NCBI RefSeq assembly: GCF_002964785.1
Contig: NZ_PQCC01000002.1
Coordinates: 62,001 to 126,000, forward strand
Direction of reading: 5' to 3'
From: Pseudoalteromonas sp. T1lg48
GTDB taxonomy: Bacteria; Pseudomonadota; Gammaproteobacteria; Enterobacterales; Alteromonadaceae
Length of the DNA: 64,000 nt
How positions within the stretch are numbered: position 1 is the first letter of the stretch; each line of letters begins with the position of its first letter. This document shows, piece by piece, positions 28,015-36,598 of the stretch. A program made the position numbers and the translations under genes. The notes beneath the pieces are model-generated. The model saw only the letters and a program-made list of their open reading frames with translations, made no database searches and was not told the DNA's origin.

Positions 28015-28560
28015 ATGAGTGAACAATATCGCCTGCTCTTTGCCGACCTCGATAAAGACCAGAGCCTAGAGCAAGCCACAGCGGCACTGCAGCAAAGGCT
28101 GAAATTGGCCGAGCAACAGGTCGAGGCTTTTTTTGCCGGTGAAGCGATTTTCCCCGCCAGTGAGAAGACTAAGGCGCTTAAACAGGCCAAGGTACTGGCC
28201 GGTCTGGGGGTACGAGCACGATTAAAGCGCATCGCCGCGCCAGCGCAAACACCCAGAGCCGCAACCGGGCAAGCCGATGAGCAAGTGCTGGCAGCTCTGG
28301 ATTACATCACCAGCAGCTTGATCCGCCTTGAAGAGCGGCTCGACGACATGGATCAGCGCTTCAGCGAGCATCTGCTGAACCAGCAGCAAAGCAATCACAC
28401 CGATGACCTGGCGCTGGATCTCAGTCTGGATGAGAAGCTCGACCTCTCTTCTTCGAGCGCCTCTCGCCAACCGCTGTTAATCGTGATCCCGTTACTGATC
28501 GTCCTGCTGCTGGCCCTACTGGGCGTGAGTTATTTTTATCCCGATCTGTTTAATTTTTAA
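28015..28560 (+). CDS. Unknown coiled-coil protein with C-terminal membrane anchor
   Basis: I do not recognise a family in this 181-residue protein. It starts with helical, glutamine-rich sequence (LEQATAALQQRLKLAEQQ) and has a second predicted coiled coil (IRLEERLDDMDQRFSEHLLNQQ). An acidic linker (DDLALDLSLDEKLDL) follows, then one strongly hydrophobic helix near the end (LLIVIPLLIVLLLALLGVSY). The topology is that of a tail-anchored cytoplasmic protein. It ends 12 nt before the 5-formyl-THF cyclo-ligase gene and is probably cotranscribed with it, in the place where many relatives have zapA and 6S RNA. Confidence 0.7.
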   Translation: MSEQYRLLFADLDKDQSLEQATAALQQRLKLAEQQVEAFFAGEAIFPASEKTKALKQAKVLAGLGVRARLKRIAAPAQTPRAATGQADEQVLAALDYITSSLIRLEERLDDMDQRFSEHLLNQQQSNHTDDLALDLSLDEKLDLSSSSASRQPLLIVIPLLIVLLLALLGVSYFYPDLFNF

Positions 28561-28572
28561 TATAAGACCGCT

Positions 28573-29172
28573 ATGCAATTTGATGAGCAACGTGTTGACA
28601 TTCGTAAGCGAATGCGAAATTTACGTAATAAGCTTACTCCAGAAGAGCAAAAAAGTGCCGCAAACGCGCTGAAAATTAATATTTCTCAAGTCATAACAAC
28701 CCCAGAAAACGCCCGGGTAGGCACCTATCTAAGCAATGATGGCGAACCCAACCTAGACCCCATATTTAGTTGGCTGTGGGAAAATAACGCAGCACCATTT
28801 CTGCCCATTTTACACCCCTTCACTGGGGTGCATTTGCTCTTTCAGAGATATGAAGAAAATTCACCCATGAGCACTAACCGCTATGGTATCTTGGAGCCCG
28901 AGTTGAATTGCAGTCATGTGAGCCCCGTGGCGGCGTTGGATTTTATCCTAACCCCCTTGGTGGCCTTTGATAGCCAGGGTAACCGCTTGGGCATGGGAGG
29001 TGGATATTACGACCGCACCTTTGCCCAGATACCGCCGGATGCGCCCCATCGCCCTAAATTAATTGGCGTGGCGCACCAGTGTCAGCACCTAGATAAGCTG
29101 CCGGTGGCCAGTTGGGATGTGCCTTTAGATTACATTGTCACCCCAGAGCGAATTTATTGCCCTCACAGGTAG
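28573..29172 (+). CDS. ygfA: 5-formyltetrahydrofolate cyclo-ligase
   Basis: This enzyme converts 5-formyl-THF to 5,10-methenyl-THF with ATP. The 199-residue protein has the family pattern: RKRMRNLRNKLTPEEQ at the N-terminus, VGTYLSNDGEPNLDPI, and the nucleotide site GMGGGYYDRTF near residue 140. VPLDYIVTPERI closes it. It lies ahead of rpiA and serA on the same strand, an order kept in Vibrio and Shewanella relatives. In many of those, the 6S RNA gene stands directly upstream; here the gap is only 12 nt. Confidence 0.92.
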   Translation: MQFDEQRVDIRKRMRNLRNKLTPEEQKSAANALKINISQVITTPENARVGTYLSNDGEPNLDPIFSWLWENNAAPFLPILHPFTGVHLLFQRYEENSPMSTNRYGILEPELNCSHVSPVAALDFILTPLVAFDSQGNRLGMGGGYYDRTFAQIPPDAPHRPKLIGVAHQCQHLDKLPVASWDVPLDYIVTPERIYCPHR

Positions 29173-29221
29173 TGGTACAATAATCCGCAACCTTAGCTAT
29201 TAACTCATTTGTGAGCACAAC

Positions 29222-29875
29222 ATGACTCAAGACGAAATGAAAAAGGCGGCCGCCTGGGCCGCACTCGATTATGTAAAGAAAGACACCATTGTTGGTGTTG
29301 GCACCGGTTCAACGGTTAATCACTTTATTGATGCCCTGGCAACAATGAAAGACGATATCCGCGGTGCGGTATCAAGTTCGCAAGCGTCGACCGAGCGTCT
29401 TAAAGCTCTAGGTATCGAAGTATTCGAATTAAATGATGTTGATACCCTGGACGTTTATGTTGATGGCGCCGATGAAATCAATGGCGCTAACGAAATGATC
29501 AAGGGCGGTGGCGCCGCGTTAACCCGCGAAAAAATCGTTGCCGCCGTGGCTAAACAGTTTATTTGTATTGTCGATAGCAGCAAATTGGTCGACACCCTGG
29601 GCGATTTTCCACTGCCCGTTGAGGTGATCCCCATGGCCCGCAGCTATGTGGCCCGCGAAATTGTCAAACTGGGCGGTGACCCAGTTTATCGACAAGGCGT
29701 AGTGACGGATAACGGCAATGTGATTTTAGATGTGCACAACCTGCAGATCACAGATGCCAAGTCACTGGAACAAACTTTAAATCAGGTTGTTGGTGTGGTT
29801 ACCAACGGCCTATTCGCTCACCGCGGCGCCGACACAGTGATCATCGGCACGCCGGAGGGCCCAACTACACGTTAG
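29222..29875 (+). CDS. rpiA: Ribose-5-phosphate isomerase A
   Basis: RpiA interconverts ribose 5-phosphate and ribulose 5-phosphate in the pentose phosphate pathway. The 217-residue product has [16 protein letters not shown], the catalytic region [32 protein letters not shown] and the closing [15 protein letters not shown]. Length is that of the E. coli enzyme. serA starts 13 nt after its stop codon. Confidence 0.97.
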   Translation: MTQDEMKKAAAWAALDYVKKDTIVGVGTGSTVNHFIDALATMKDDIRGAVSSSQASTERLKALGIEVFELNDVDTLDVYVDGADEINGANEMIKGGGAALTREKIVAAVAKQFICIVDSSKLVDTLGDFPLPVEVIPMARSYVAREIVKLGGDPVYRQGVVTDNGNVILDVHNLQITDAKSLEQTLNQVVGVVTNGLFAHRGADTVIIGTPEGPTTR

Positions 29876-29888
29876 AGGAATGAGGAAC

Positions 29889-31118
29889 ATGAGTAAGGTA
29901 TCGTTAGCAAAAGATAAAATTAAGATTCTCTTGCTGGAAGGTGTACACCAAAGCGCAATTGAAACACTCAAGCGCAACGGTTACAGCAATATCGACTATG
30001 TCAAAACATCGTTACCTGAAAATGAGCTCATCGAGCGTATCAGCGATGCCCACATTGTGGGTATTCGCTCACGCACACAAATCACCGATACGGTGCTGGA
30101 CGCGGCACAAAAACTCATTGCCGTGGGCTGCTTCTGCATCGGCACCAACCAGGTCGACCTTGGCGCAGCCAAAAGCCGCGGTATCGCCGTATTTAACGCG
30201 CCTTTCTCCAACACCCGTTCGGTTGCCGAACTGGTCCTAGGAGAAATCCTGCTGTTATTGCGCGGCATTCCTTTGCGCAACGCCATGGCCCACCGTGGTC
30301 AGTGGTTAAAGACCGCCGAAGGCTCATTCGAGGCCCGTGGTAAAACCCTGGGTATTATCGGTTACGGTCATATCGGCACCCAGCTTGGCATCATGGCCGA
30401 GAACATTGGCATGAAGGTGCAGTTTTTCGATATCGAAGACAAGCTTTCTTTGGGTAATGCCCAGCAGATTCAAAACCTGACTCAATTATTACAAAGCTCG
30501 GATGTGGTCAGCCTGCACGTACCGGAAACGCCGCAAACGAAAAACCTTATCGGCACCGCCGAGCTTGCGGTAATGAAAAAAGGCAGCATACTGATCAACG
30601 CCTCGCGCGGCACGGTCGTGGATATCGATGCCCTGGCCGAAGCATTGGAAGATAAAAGCCTGTCCGGCGCCGCCATCGACGTTTTCCCGGTAGAGCCCAA
30701 ATCAAACGACGAAGAGTTTGTCTCGCCGTTGCGCCAATTCGATAACGTGATTCTTACTCCACACGTGGGTGGTTCAACACAAGAAGCGCAGGAGAGCATT
30801 GGCGTTGAAGTGGCCGGCAAACTAGCCAAATACTCGGATAACGGTTCAACCATGACCGCGGTGAACTTCCCCGAGGTAGCCCTGCCCGAGCTGGCCAACC
30901 GCAGCCGCCTGCTGCACATTCACTACAACCGCCCGGGTGTGCTAACACAAATTAACCAGGCCTTTGCACAGCACGGCATCAATATCGCCGCTCAGTACCT
31001 GCAAACGGATGAAAACATTGGTTATGTGGTTATCGATGTCGACAGCGATCACTCGGAAGTGGCGCTGAAAGAATTAAGTGCTGTGGATGGCACCATTCGC
31101 GCCCGTATCCTGCACTAA
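29889..31118 (+). CDS. serA: D-3-phosphoglycerate dehydrogenase
   Basis: SerA oxidises 3-phosphoglycerate in the first step of serine synthesis. The 409-residue product starts MSKVSLAKDKIKILLLEG, nearly as in E. coli, with GAGGAAC before this ATG. A second ATG nine nt upstream is not used in homologues. The NAD site is GIIGYGHIGTQLG; catalytic residues lie in NASRGTVVD and the HVGGSTQEAQE block. A C-terminal ACT domain (VLTQINQAFAQHGINI) is the serine-feedback site. serB, acting later in the path, lies at 39 kb. Confidence 0.97.
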   Translation: MSKVSLAKDKIKILLLEGVHQSAIETLKRNGYSNIDYVKTSLPENELIERISDAHIVGIRSRTQITDTVLDAAQKLIAVGCFCIGTNQVDLGAAKSRGIAVFNAPFSNTRSVAELVLGEILLLLRGIPLRNAMAHRGQWLKTAEGSFEARGKTLGIIGYGHIGTQLGIMAENIGMKVQFFDIEDKLSLGNAQQIQNLTQLLQSSDVVSLHVPETPQTKNLIGTAELAVMKKGSILINASRGTVVDIDALAEALEDKSLSGAAIDVFPVEPKSNDEEFVSPLRQFDNVILTPHVGGSTQEAQESIGVEVAGKLAKYSDNGSTMTAVNFPEVALPELANRSRLLHIHYNRPGVLTQINQAFAQHGINIAAQYLQTDENIGYVVIDVDSDHSEVALKELSAVDGTIRARILH

Positions 31119-31138
31119 GACCTAGGTGTTGAGATATG

Positions 31139-31167
31139 AAAAAGCACAGCCAAGGCTGTGCTTTTTT
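31139..31167. terminator. Bidirectional terminator between serA and yghU
   Basis: Perfect stem AAAAAGCACAGCC / GGCTGTGCTTTTT with AA loop, U-rich on both strands, between convergent genes. Confidence 0.92.
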
Positions 31168-31186
31168 GTGCCAGTGTACTTGCCTG

Positions 31187-32026
31187 CTAGTCCAAGTCAG
31201 CGGCGCTGTGGCGCTCGCGCAATTGTTCTTCTTCCTCGCCCCACACACGATTAACCCGTTGACCGCGCTGCACCGCCGGGCGTTGTTCAATTTTCTTAGC
31301 CCAGGCGAGCAGGTGACGATACTCATGCACGGATAAAAACTCCGCGGCATCGTACGCCTTGCCCAGCACTAGGGCGCCATACCAGGGCCAAATGGCCATG
31401 TCGGCAATAGAGTATTCATCCCCAGCCATGTATTCGTTTTGTGCTAGGTGCTTATCTAACACGTCTAACTGGCGCTTGGTTTCCATGGCGAAACGGTTAA
31501 TGGGGTACTCCATCGGCTCCGGCGCATAAGCATAGAAGTGACCAAAACCACCTCCCACATAAGGAGCACTGCCCATTTGCCAAAACAGCCAGTTCATGCA
31601 CTCGGTTTTGGCCTGCGCATCTTGGGGAATAAAGGAAGAAAACTTCTCTGCCAGATACAGCAAAATAGAACCCGACTCAAAGACCCGGGTTGCTGGTGAG
31701 GTGCTGGTGTCTAACAAGGCGGGAATTTTTGAGTTAGGGTTGATGGCCACAAAGTCAGAGCCAAACTGATCGCCTTCGCTAATTTCAATCAAGAATGCAT
31801 CATACTCCGCATCGCTGATCCCCTTGGCCAGCAGCTCTTCAAACATGATGGTTACTTTTTGGCCGTTGGGGGTTGCCAGGGAATACAACTGAAACGGATG
31901 TTGCCCACGCGGCAAATGCTGCTCAAAGGTTGCGCCGGATGTTGGTTTATTCAGGCTGGCCCATTTGCCGCCATTTTCACTATCAAACTGCCAGACCTTC
32001 GGCGGAGTGTAAGGGGTTGTGCTCAT
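31187..32026 (-). CDS. yghU: YghU-type glutathione S-transferase / disulfide-bond oxidoreductase
   Basis: YghU binds two glutathiones and reduces organic hydroperoxides and disulfides. The 279-residue protein aligns by eye with E. coli YghU throughout: YSLATPNGQKVTIMFEELL, VAINPNSKIPALLD, FESGSILLYLAEKF, FGHFYAYAP and YSIADMAIWPWYGALVLG. This gives a thioredoxin-like N-terminal and helical C-terminal domain. It is monocistronic, with a shared terminator at its end. Confidence 0.93.
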   Translation of the reverse strand: MSTTPYTPPKVWQFDSENGGKWASLNKPTSGATFEQHLPRGQHPFQLYSLATPNGQKVTIMFEELLAKGISDAEYDAFLIEISEGDQFGSDFVAINPNSKIPALLDTSTSPATRVFESGSILLYLAEKFSSFIPQDAQAKTECMNWLFWQMGSAPYVGGGFGHFYAYAPEPMEYPINRFAMETKRQLDVLDKHLAQNEYMAGDEYSIADMAIWPWYGALVLGKAYDAAEFLSVHEYRHLLAWAKKIEQRPAVQRGQRVNRVWGEEEEQLRERHSAADLD

Positions 32027-32188
32027 GAATGCTCCTTTGCATTATTTTGCGCCATTGAGCTACTAGACCTATGGTCGAAGCAAAATATTACAAGGGGTAA
32101 TAAATTCTGAGATTGAGTAAGTCACGACCATCGTATAGCAATGAGTCAGCTGGTGTGTTAAAAATAAGTTAAACAAGGAAAGACCCAT

Positions 32189-32740
32189 TTGGTCGAGAGT
32201 AATTTGTTAGTAACTATGAAATGGACAGAGCCAAAAGAGATTGCCGCCGCGCGCGCAAAATTACAAAACCAATCGAAGTACCACCCGCTATTGATCACCA
32301 TATCGGCCATTGGGTATGCTCTAATTCCATTGATTCTAATACCTCTCTCAGCTTTATTAACAAACAAAGCGGTGATGTGGGACTTCACACTGCTGGCCAT
32401 GCTATTTTGTATGGTTGCAGGCACAGCAGCTGACCTAATCTCTAATTGGAATCGAATAGAAATACTTACCATTTCTTTGAGTGAAACGTCCGTCATTATT
32501 ACTGGCACAAAATATTCACGTACAGAGGAATATAAAGATTTAATGGGATGGTCACTGACAGATATACCGAATACTGTAATTCCCGATGGAAAGTTAATCT
32601 TATTTGGCGACCCTCAGGGTTTTAACTTATCCATCGGTGTTCCTAAAAACATTTCACTCCATGATATTCGAAAATATCTCACCGAAAAATTAACAGAGCT
32701 TGAAACCTGTGAGCTTCCAAAACAGAAAAATCCTTATTGA
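32189..32740 (+). CDS. Unknown protein with two membrane helices
   Basis: The 183-residue protein is not recognised. Two hydrophobic helices (about 30-52 and 62-82: LLITISAIGYALIPLILIPL and FTLLAMLFCMVAGTAADLI) follow a short cytoplasmic start, and a soluble C-terminal half follows (DLMGWSLTDIPNTVIPDGKL). The start is TTG at 32189, chosen because AAGGAA stands 8 nt upstream; an ATG at 32216 is the alternative but lacks a ribosome site. Base composition is visibly more AT-rich than the flanking genes, as for the next two genes, suggesting acquisition. Confidence 0.65.
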   Translation: MVESNLLVTMKWTEPKEIAAARAKLQNQSKYHPLLITISAIGYALIPLILIPLSALLTNKAVMWDFTLLAMLFCMVAGTAADLISNWNRIEILTISLSETSVIITGTKYSRTEEYKDLMGWSLTDIPNTVIPDGKLILFGDPQGFNLSIGVPKNISLHDIRKYLTEKLTELETCELPKQKNPY

Positions 32741-32823
32741 CGCCAACAAAACAGCTAAAGAAAGGAAATACAAGGACTGGCTAACTGTCATTACAGCCAA
32801 GTAATAATCCTAATGAGGTAAAA

Positions 32824-33183
32824 GTGGATCTATTCGATATATTTCAGCAGTACCGTCTTGAGCAAACGAAAACTCAAGCAGCCGAGCGAACTAGGCAGGT
32901 TGACCGCAAAGCTACAGATAATCAATACGACATCCTTGAGCTGCAAAGCAAAGTCGACCACCTTTCTCTGGTTTGCATGGCCATGAGTGAGCTCCTCGAA
33001 GAGGTTGGCTTTAGCCGAGAGCTGCTCCTTTCGAAAATGAAGGAAATTGATCTACGGGATGGTACATTGGATGGTAAATTTGCCCCTGCGAATGTATGTG
33101 GTAGTTGCGCACGGGTTGTCTCGGCTAGACATTATACTTGCCTTTATTGCGGCACTAAAATTGATAAAACAAGTGCGTTTTAG
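32824..33183 (+). CDS. Small zinc-ribbon protein with N-terminal coiled coil
   Basis: A 119-residue protein starts GTG with GAGGTAAAA ahead of it. The first 60 residues are charged and helical (YRLEQTKTQAAERTRQVDRK, then ILELQSKVDHLSLVCMAMSELLEE). The end carries two CxxC pairs (CGSCARVVSARHYTCLYCG, residues 93-111), a zinc ribbon. The role is unknown; a protein- or nucleic-acid-binding adaptor is a guess. It sits between two other AT-rich genes on the same strand. Confidence 0.7.
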   Translation: MDLFDIFQQYRLEQTKTQAAERTRQVDRKATDNQYDILELQSKVDHLSLVCMAMSELLEEVGFSRELLLSKMKEIDLRDGTLDGKFAPANVCGSCARVVSARHYTCLYCGTKIDKTSAF

Positions 33184-33283
33184 GGTTGGATATTAAATCG
33201 CTTAAAACTATCGCCCTGATAGCTCAGGGAACATACTAAGCTTTTCGCCCTAGAGACAAAGGGTTATTAGCAAGGAGGCACAA

Positions 33284-34045
33284 TTGAAAGATAAAGAAAA
33301 AATTGCGGTATTTATTGATGCCGATAATGCGCCAGCAAAGAAAATAGATAAAGTCTTATCGGAATTGGCACGTTATGGCGTTGTTAACATCCGAAAAGCT
33401 TACGGTAACTGGAAAAGCCAAAATCTAAAGCCATGGGAAGATATCCTCCATGAGTTTGCTATTCAGCCGGTCCAGCAATTCGACCTGACTAAAGGTAAAA
33501 ATGCCACCGATATGGCGTTAGTTATCGATGTGATGGATGTCTTATACACTAAAGATATTGATGTAATTTGTTTAGTTTCGTCTGATTGCGACTTCACTCC
33601 TTTGGTTACACGCTCTTTGGCAGATGGAAAATTTGTGATTGGATTTGGAGAACGTAAAGCCCCATTAGCCTTCGTAAATAGCTGTTCTCGCTTTTTGTAC
33701 CTTGATGACGAAGTATCCCAAGAAATTCCAATTCAAAAGCAAAGTAAAAACATAAAAAGTGATACCAAACTTATAAACCTTTTACGGCAAGCCATTGAAG
33801 CCGTAGAAGAAGATGATGGCTGGGCTATGCTTGGACCAATAGGGACACATATATCGAATCATGCTTCCTTTGATCAGCGAAATTACGGGTTCAAGAAACT
33901 AAGCGATCTATTCACGGCAATAGATTTATTTGAAATGAAAAAGACCAATGGTTCTGTGCTTTGGGTCAGAGATAAGAAAAAAGCAAAGCAGCTTAACAAA
34001 TCAAGGCAGGGGGCGCAGAAAGTTGCATCTTTAGTTAAGGCGTAG
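33284..34045 (+). CDS. NYN (PIN-like) nuclease domain plus OST-HTH/LOTUS domain protein
   Basis: The 253-residue protein starts TTG, fixed by AAGGAGG 6 nt upstream. The N-terminal half is an NYN/LabA-type PIN-like domain with acidic residues in VFIDADNAPAKK, GKNATDMALVIDVMD and CLVSSDCDFTPLV, a pattern of metal-dependent ribonucleases. The C-terminal part (about 160-240: LINLLRQAIEAVEEDDGWAM, HASFDQRNYGFKKLSDLF) is an OST-HTH/LOTUS RNA-binding domain. RNA targets are unknown. It closes a set of three AT-rich genes. Confidence 0.85.
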   Translation: MKDKEKIAVFIDADNAPAKKIDKVLSELARYGVVNIRKAYGNWKSQNLKPWEDILHEFAIQPVQQFDLTKGKNATDMALVIDVMDVLYTKDIDVICLVSSDCDFTPLVTRSLADGKFVIGFGERKAPLAFVNSCSRFLYLDDEVSQEIPIQKQSKNIKSDTKLINLLRQAIEAVEEDDGWAMLGPIGTHISNHASFDQRNYGFKKLSDLFTAIDLFEMKKTNGSVLWVRDKKKAKQLNKSRQGAQKVASLVKA

Positions 34046-34098
34046 ATAACTCCCAACATTTCTAATGCTAGCTACATAAAAAGCAGCTCTGAATTCAA

Positions 34099-34124
34099 AA
34101 AAGCCGGATACTCATCCGGCTTTT
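34099..34124. terminator. Bidirectional terminator after the NYN gene
   Basis: AAAAGCCGGAT / ATCCGGCTTTT with ACTC loop between convergent genes. Confidence 0.9.
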
Positions 34125-34144
34125 CCTAAACAAACCCTAAAGGG

Positions 34145-35053
34145 TTATTTACCCGAGGCCTTTAAATTAAAGTACTTGGCCAACTCTTCTGGGTGACCCA
34201 TCAAGGTCATCATCTGCTCATTGACCTGGGCCACGGTCGTGCCCTCGGGTAAAGACACGGAAACCTTAAACTGCTCAGTGCCTTCGATAAAACCTAATGC
34301 CGCATCGCGCAGTGTTTGCGGCGCTGGCGACATGCTTAGATGCTGCTGCGCCTGTTGCTGAAACTGCTCGTAGGTCAGGCCCTGCTCGGCAATCACCCTT
34401 TGTATCAGGTCCTTAAGCTTGCCATTATTGTCCAGCTTAAAGCTGAAGCTTTTCGGCACCAACTCGGTCATGGCCGTCATCAACTGACTTTGTAGCGCCA
34501 GTTGCTGTTGCAAATTGCCCTGTCCGTTTTGTTCTAGCTCTTCAAATTGCTGGCGCAGAGCCATTAGCGACTGAGAGTTGGTCATGGCAAAGCTGAACTC
34601 GACATCGGCGAGCTTGCCGGCATTGATCACGGTCTTAGTGTCGGCATCGCCGTTATCGGCGCTGTAATTAAATTCACTGACCACATTGATACGCTCGCCG
34701 TCGAGCTCCTGCATCTCGACCACGACCGGACCCATAAAGGTCATGTCATTAATAGCCATGCGCGCATAATCACTCGGCTGCACCGGGTTAAAGCCGTCTA
34801 ATTCTATGCTGCCGATATCGGCAAACTGCACGCCATCGGGTCCCTTAACCGCGACCGAATTCAACGCCAGGCTCTGATTGAAGAGGTTACTACTTATCTC
34901 CTTATAGCGCACATCCAGGCCGGTTTGGGCCTGCAGTTGCAATAAGTAGTCGTCGACGTCTTTGCGGGCTTCTTTACTGACATAATAATTAGCGTAGCTA
35001 TAACCGCCAAATGCCATGGCCCCGAGGGCGGCAACAGTAAGTAGTTTTTTCAT
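34145..35053 (-). CDS. Exported protein of unknown function (possibly YdgA/DUF945-like)
   Basis: An N-terminal hydrophobic segment (LLTVAALGAMAFGGYSYANY) indicates export to or anchoring in the periplasm. The remaining 280 residues have the style of the DUF945/YdgA group: VRYKEISSNLFNQSLALNSV and similar amphipathic strands, with a long glutamine-rich helix (NGQGNLQQQLALQSQLM). I judge the family assignment as weak. It lies 51 nt downstream of radA on the same strand and may be read with it. Confidence 0.55.
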   Translation of the reverse strand: MKKLLTVAALGAMAFGGYSYANYYVSKEARKDVDDYLLQLQAQTGLDVRYKEISSNLFNQSLALNSVAVKGPDGVQFADIGSIELDGFNPVQPSDYARMAINDMTFMGPVVVEMQELDGERINVVSEFNYSADNGDADTKTVINAGKLADVEFSFAMTNSQSLMALRQQFEELEQNGQGNLQQQLALQSQLMTAMTELVPKSFSFKLDNNGKLKDLIQRVIAEQGLTYEQFQQQAQQHLSMSPAPQTLRDAALGFIEGTEQFKVSVSLPEGTTVAQVNEQMMTLMGHPEELAKYFNLKASGK

Positions 35054-35104
35054 GCTAGATCCTTTGGAGCTGTCCGCGCTCCGAGTTAAATTAAGGGCGC
35101 AACC

Positions 35105-36474
35105 CTAAAACAATGCTTCGAGGGCGTCGCTGAGGCTGGCAACCGCCTGCACCTGCATGCCCTCTATCGGCTCTTTCGGTTTATTATCTACCGGTACTAT
35201 GGCCCGTTTAAAGCCATGTTTAGCGGCCTCGCGTAAACGCTCCTGGCCACTGGGCACGGGACGAATTTCACCGCCTAGGCCCACCTCACCAAACACCACC
35301 AGCTCACGCTCTAAACTGTAGTTCTTAAAGCTTGAAACCAGGGCTACAATTAATGCCAAATCGGCACTGGTTTCCGACACCTTTACGCCACCGACCACGT
35401 TAACGAAGACGTCTTGATCCGCCACCTGCAGGCCACCATGACGATGCAGTACCGCCAATAACATGGCTAAACGGTTTTGCTCTAAGCCCACGGTCACGCG
35501 ACGGGGGTTAGCCAACTGAGAATAGTCCACCAACGCCTGCACTTCCACCAACAGCGGACGGGTTCCTTCCCAGATCACCATGACCAAGGAGCCCGGGGTC
35601 TGCTCCTGAGAGCGGTTTAAAAAAATAGCGGAGGGGTTTTTAACCTCACGCAGCCCCTGACCCGTCATGGCAAACACACCGAGCTCGTTGACCGCACCAA
35701 AACGGTTTTTATTGCCACGCAGGGTGCGAAAACGGCTGTCGCTGCTGCCCTCAAGTAAGATAGAACAATCGATACAGTGCTCAAGCACCTTAGGACCGGC
35801 CAGAGAACCGTCTTTGGTCACATGACCCACCATAAGTATGGCAATCTGGTTTTGCTTGGCAAAACGGGTAAGGTAAGCGGCGCTTTCACGCACCTGAGAG
35901 ACGCTGCCCGGTGCCGACTGAATATCGGTCATATGCATCACCTGAATGGAGTCGATAACCATGATGCCGGGCTTTTCACGCAGGGCCAACTGGCAAATTG
36001 TTTCCACATTGGTTTCCGCCAGGGTTTGCAGCTTGTCGGTAGGCAAGCCCAAACGCTTGGCGCGCATGGCCACCTGTTGCAGCGACTCCTCACCGGTGAC
36101 ATACAGGGTCTTCATGTTCTCGGCCAGGCCACACATGGTTTGCAACAGTATGGTACTTTTACCGGCACCCGGCTCACCGCCGATCAAAATGGCGCTACCC
36201 GGCACCACGCCGCCGCCGAGCACCCTATCGAACTCGATAAAGCCGGTGGAAAAGCGTGGCAGGCTTTCCAGGTTAACTCGTCTAGGGTTTGGATTTTAGC
36301 TTCTACCTGGCCGGCATAGCCGCTGGTTGCACTGCTGCGGCCGGTGTTTTTAACCGAAGGCACGCGAAATTCGGTGACCGTGTTCCAGGCCTTACATTCA
36401 CTGCACTGGCCTTGCCAGCGCGCAAACTCGGCACCACACTCATTACATACAAAGGCTGTTTTCTTTTTTACCAT
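35105..36474 (-). pseudogene. radA: radA, DNA repair helicase-like protein, interrupted by a frameshift
   Basis: RadA helps process recombination branches. The 5' part (36474 down to about 36275) encodes MVKKKTAFVCNECG, the zinc finger (CNECG..CSECKAW) and SGYAGQVEAKIQTLDEL. The 3' part, in another frame, encodes NLESLPRFSTGFIEFDRVLG, Walker A GEPGAGKST, the KNRFG motif (RGNKNRFGAVNELG) and the Lon-like end. The join needs one extra base: reading GAC-GAG-GTT-AAC instead of the present GACGAGTTAAC restores DEVNLES. There is no slippery heptamer or homopolymer. The result is a lost or split RadA, or a sequence error. All other domains look intact. Confidence 0.85.
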
Positions 36475-36598
36475 ATTGGGGGCATAATTTTTGCTTTAAT
36501 TAGACTGAACGTTGCGCTTAAGCTTGCGTAACTAAAGAATAAACAATAATTTGACTGTCAGTATAACGGTTTTTCACCGCTGGGTAATGGTTTAATAC

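Noticed and set aside
28561..28572. 6S RNA gene before the formyl-THF cyclo-ligase gene
   Set aside because: Only 12 bases separate the genes, so the RNA cannot be here.
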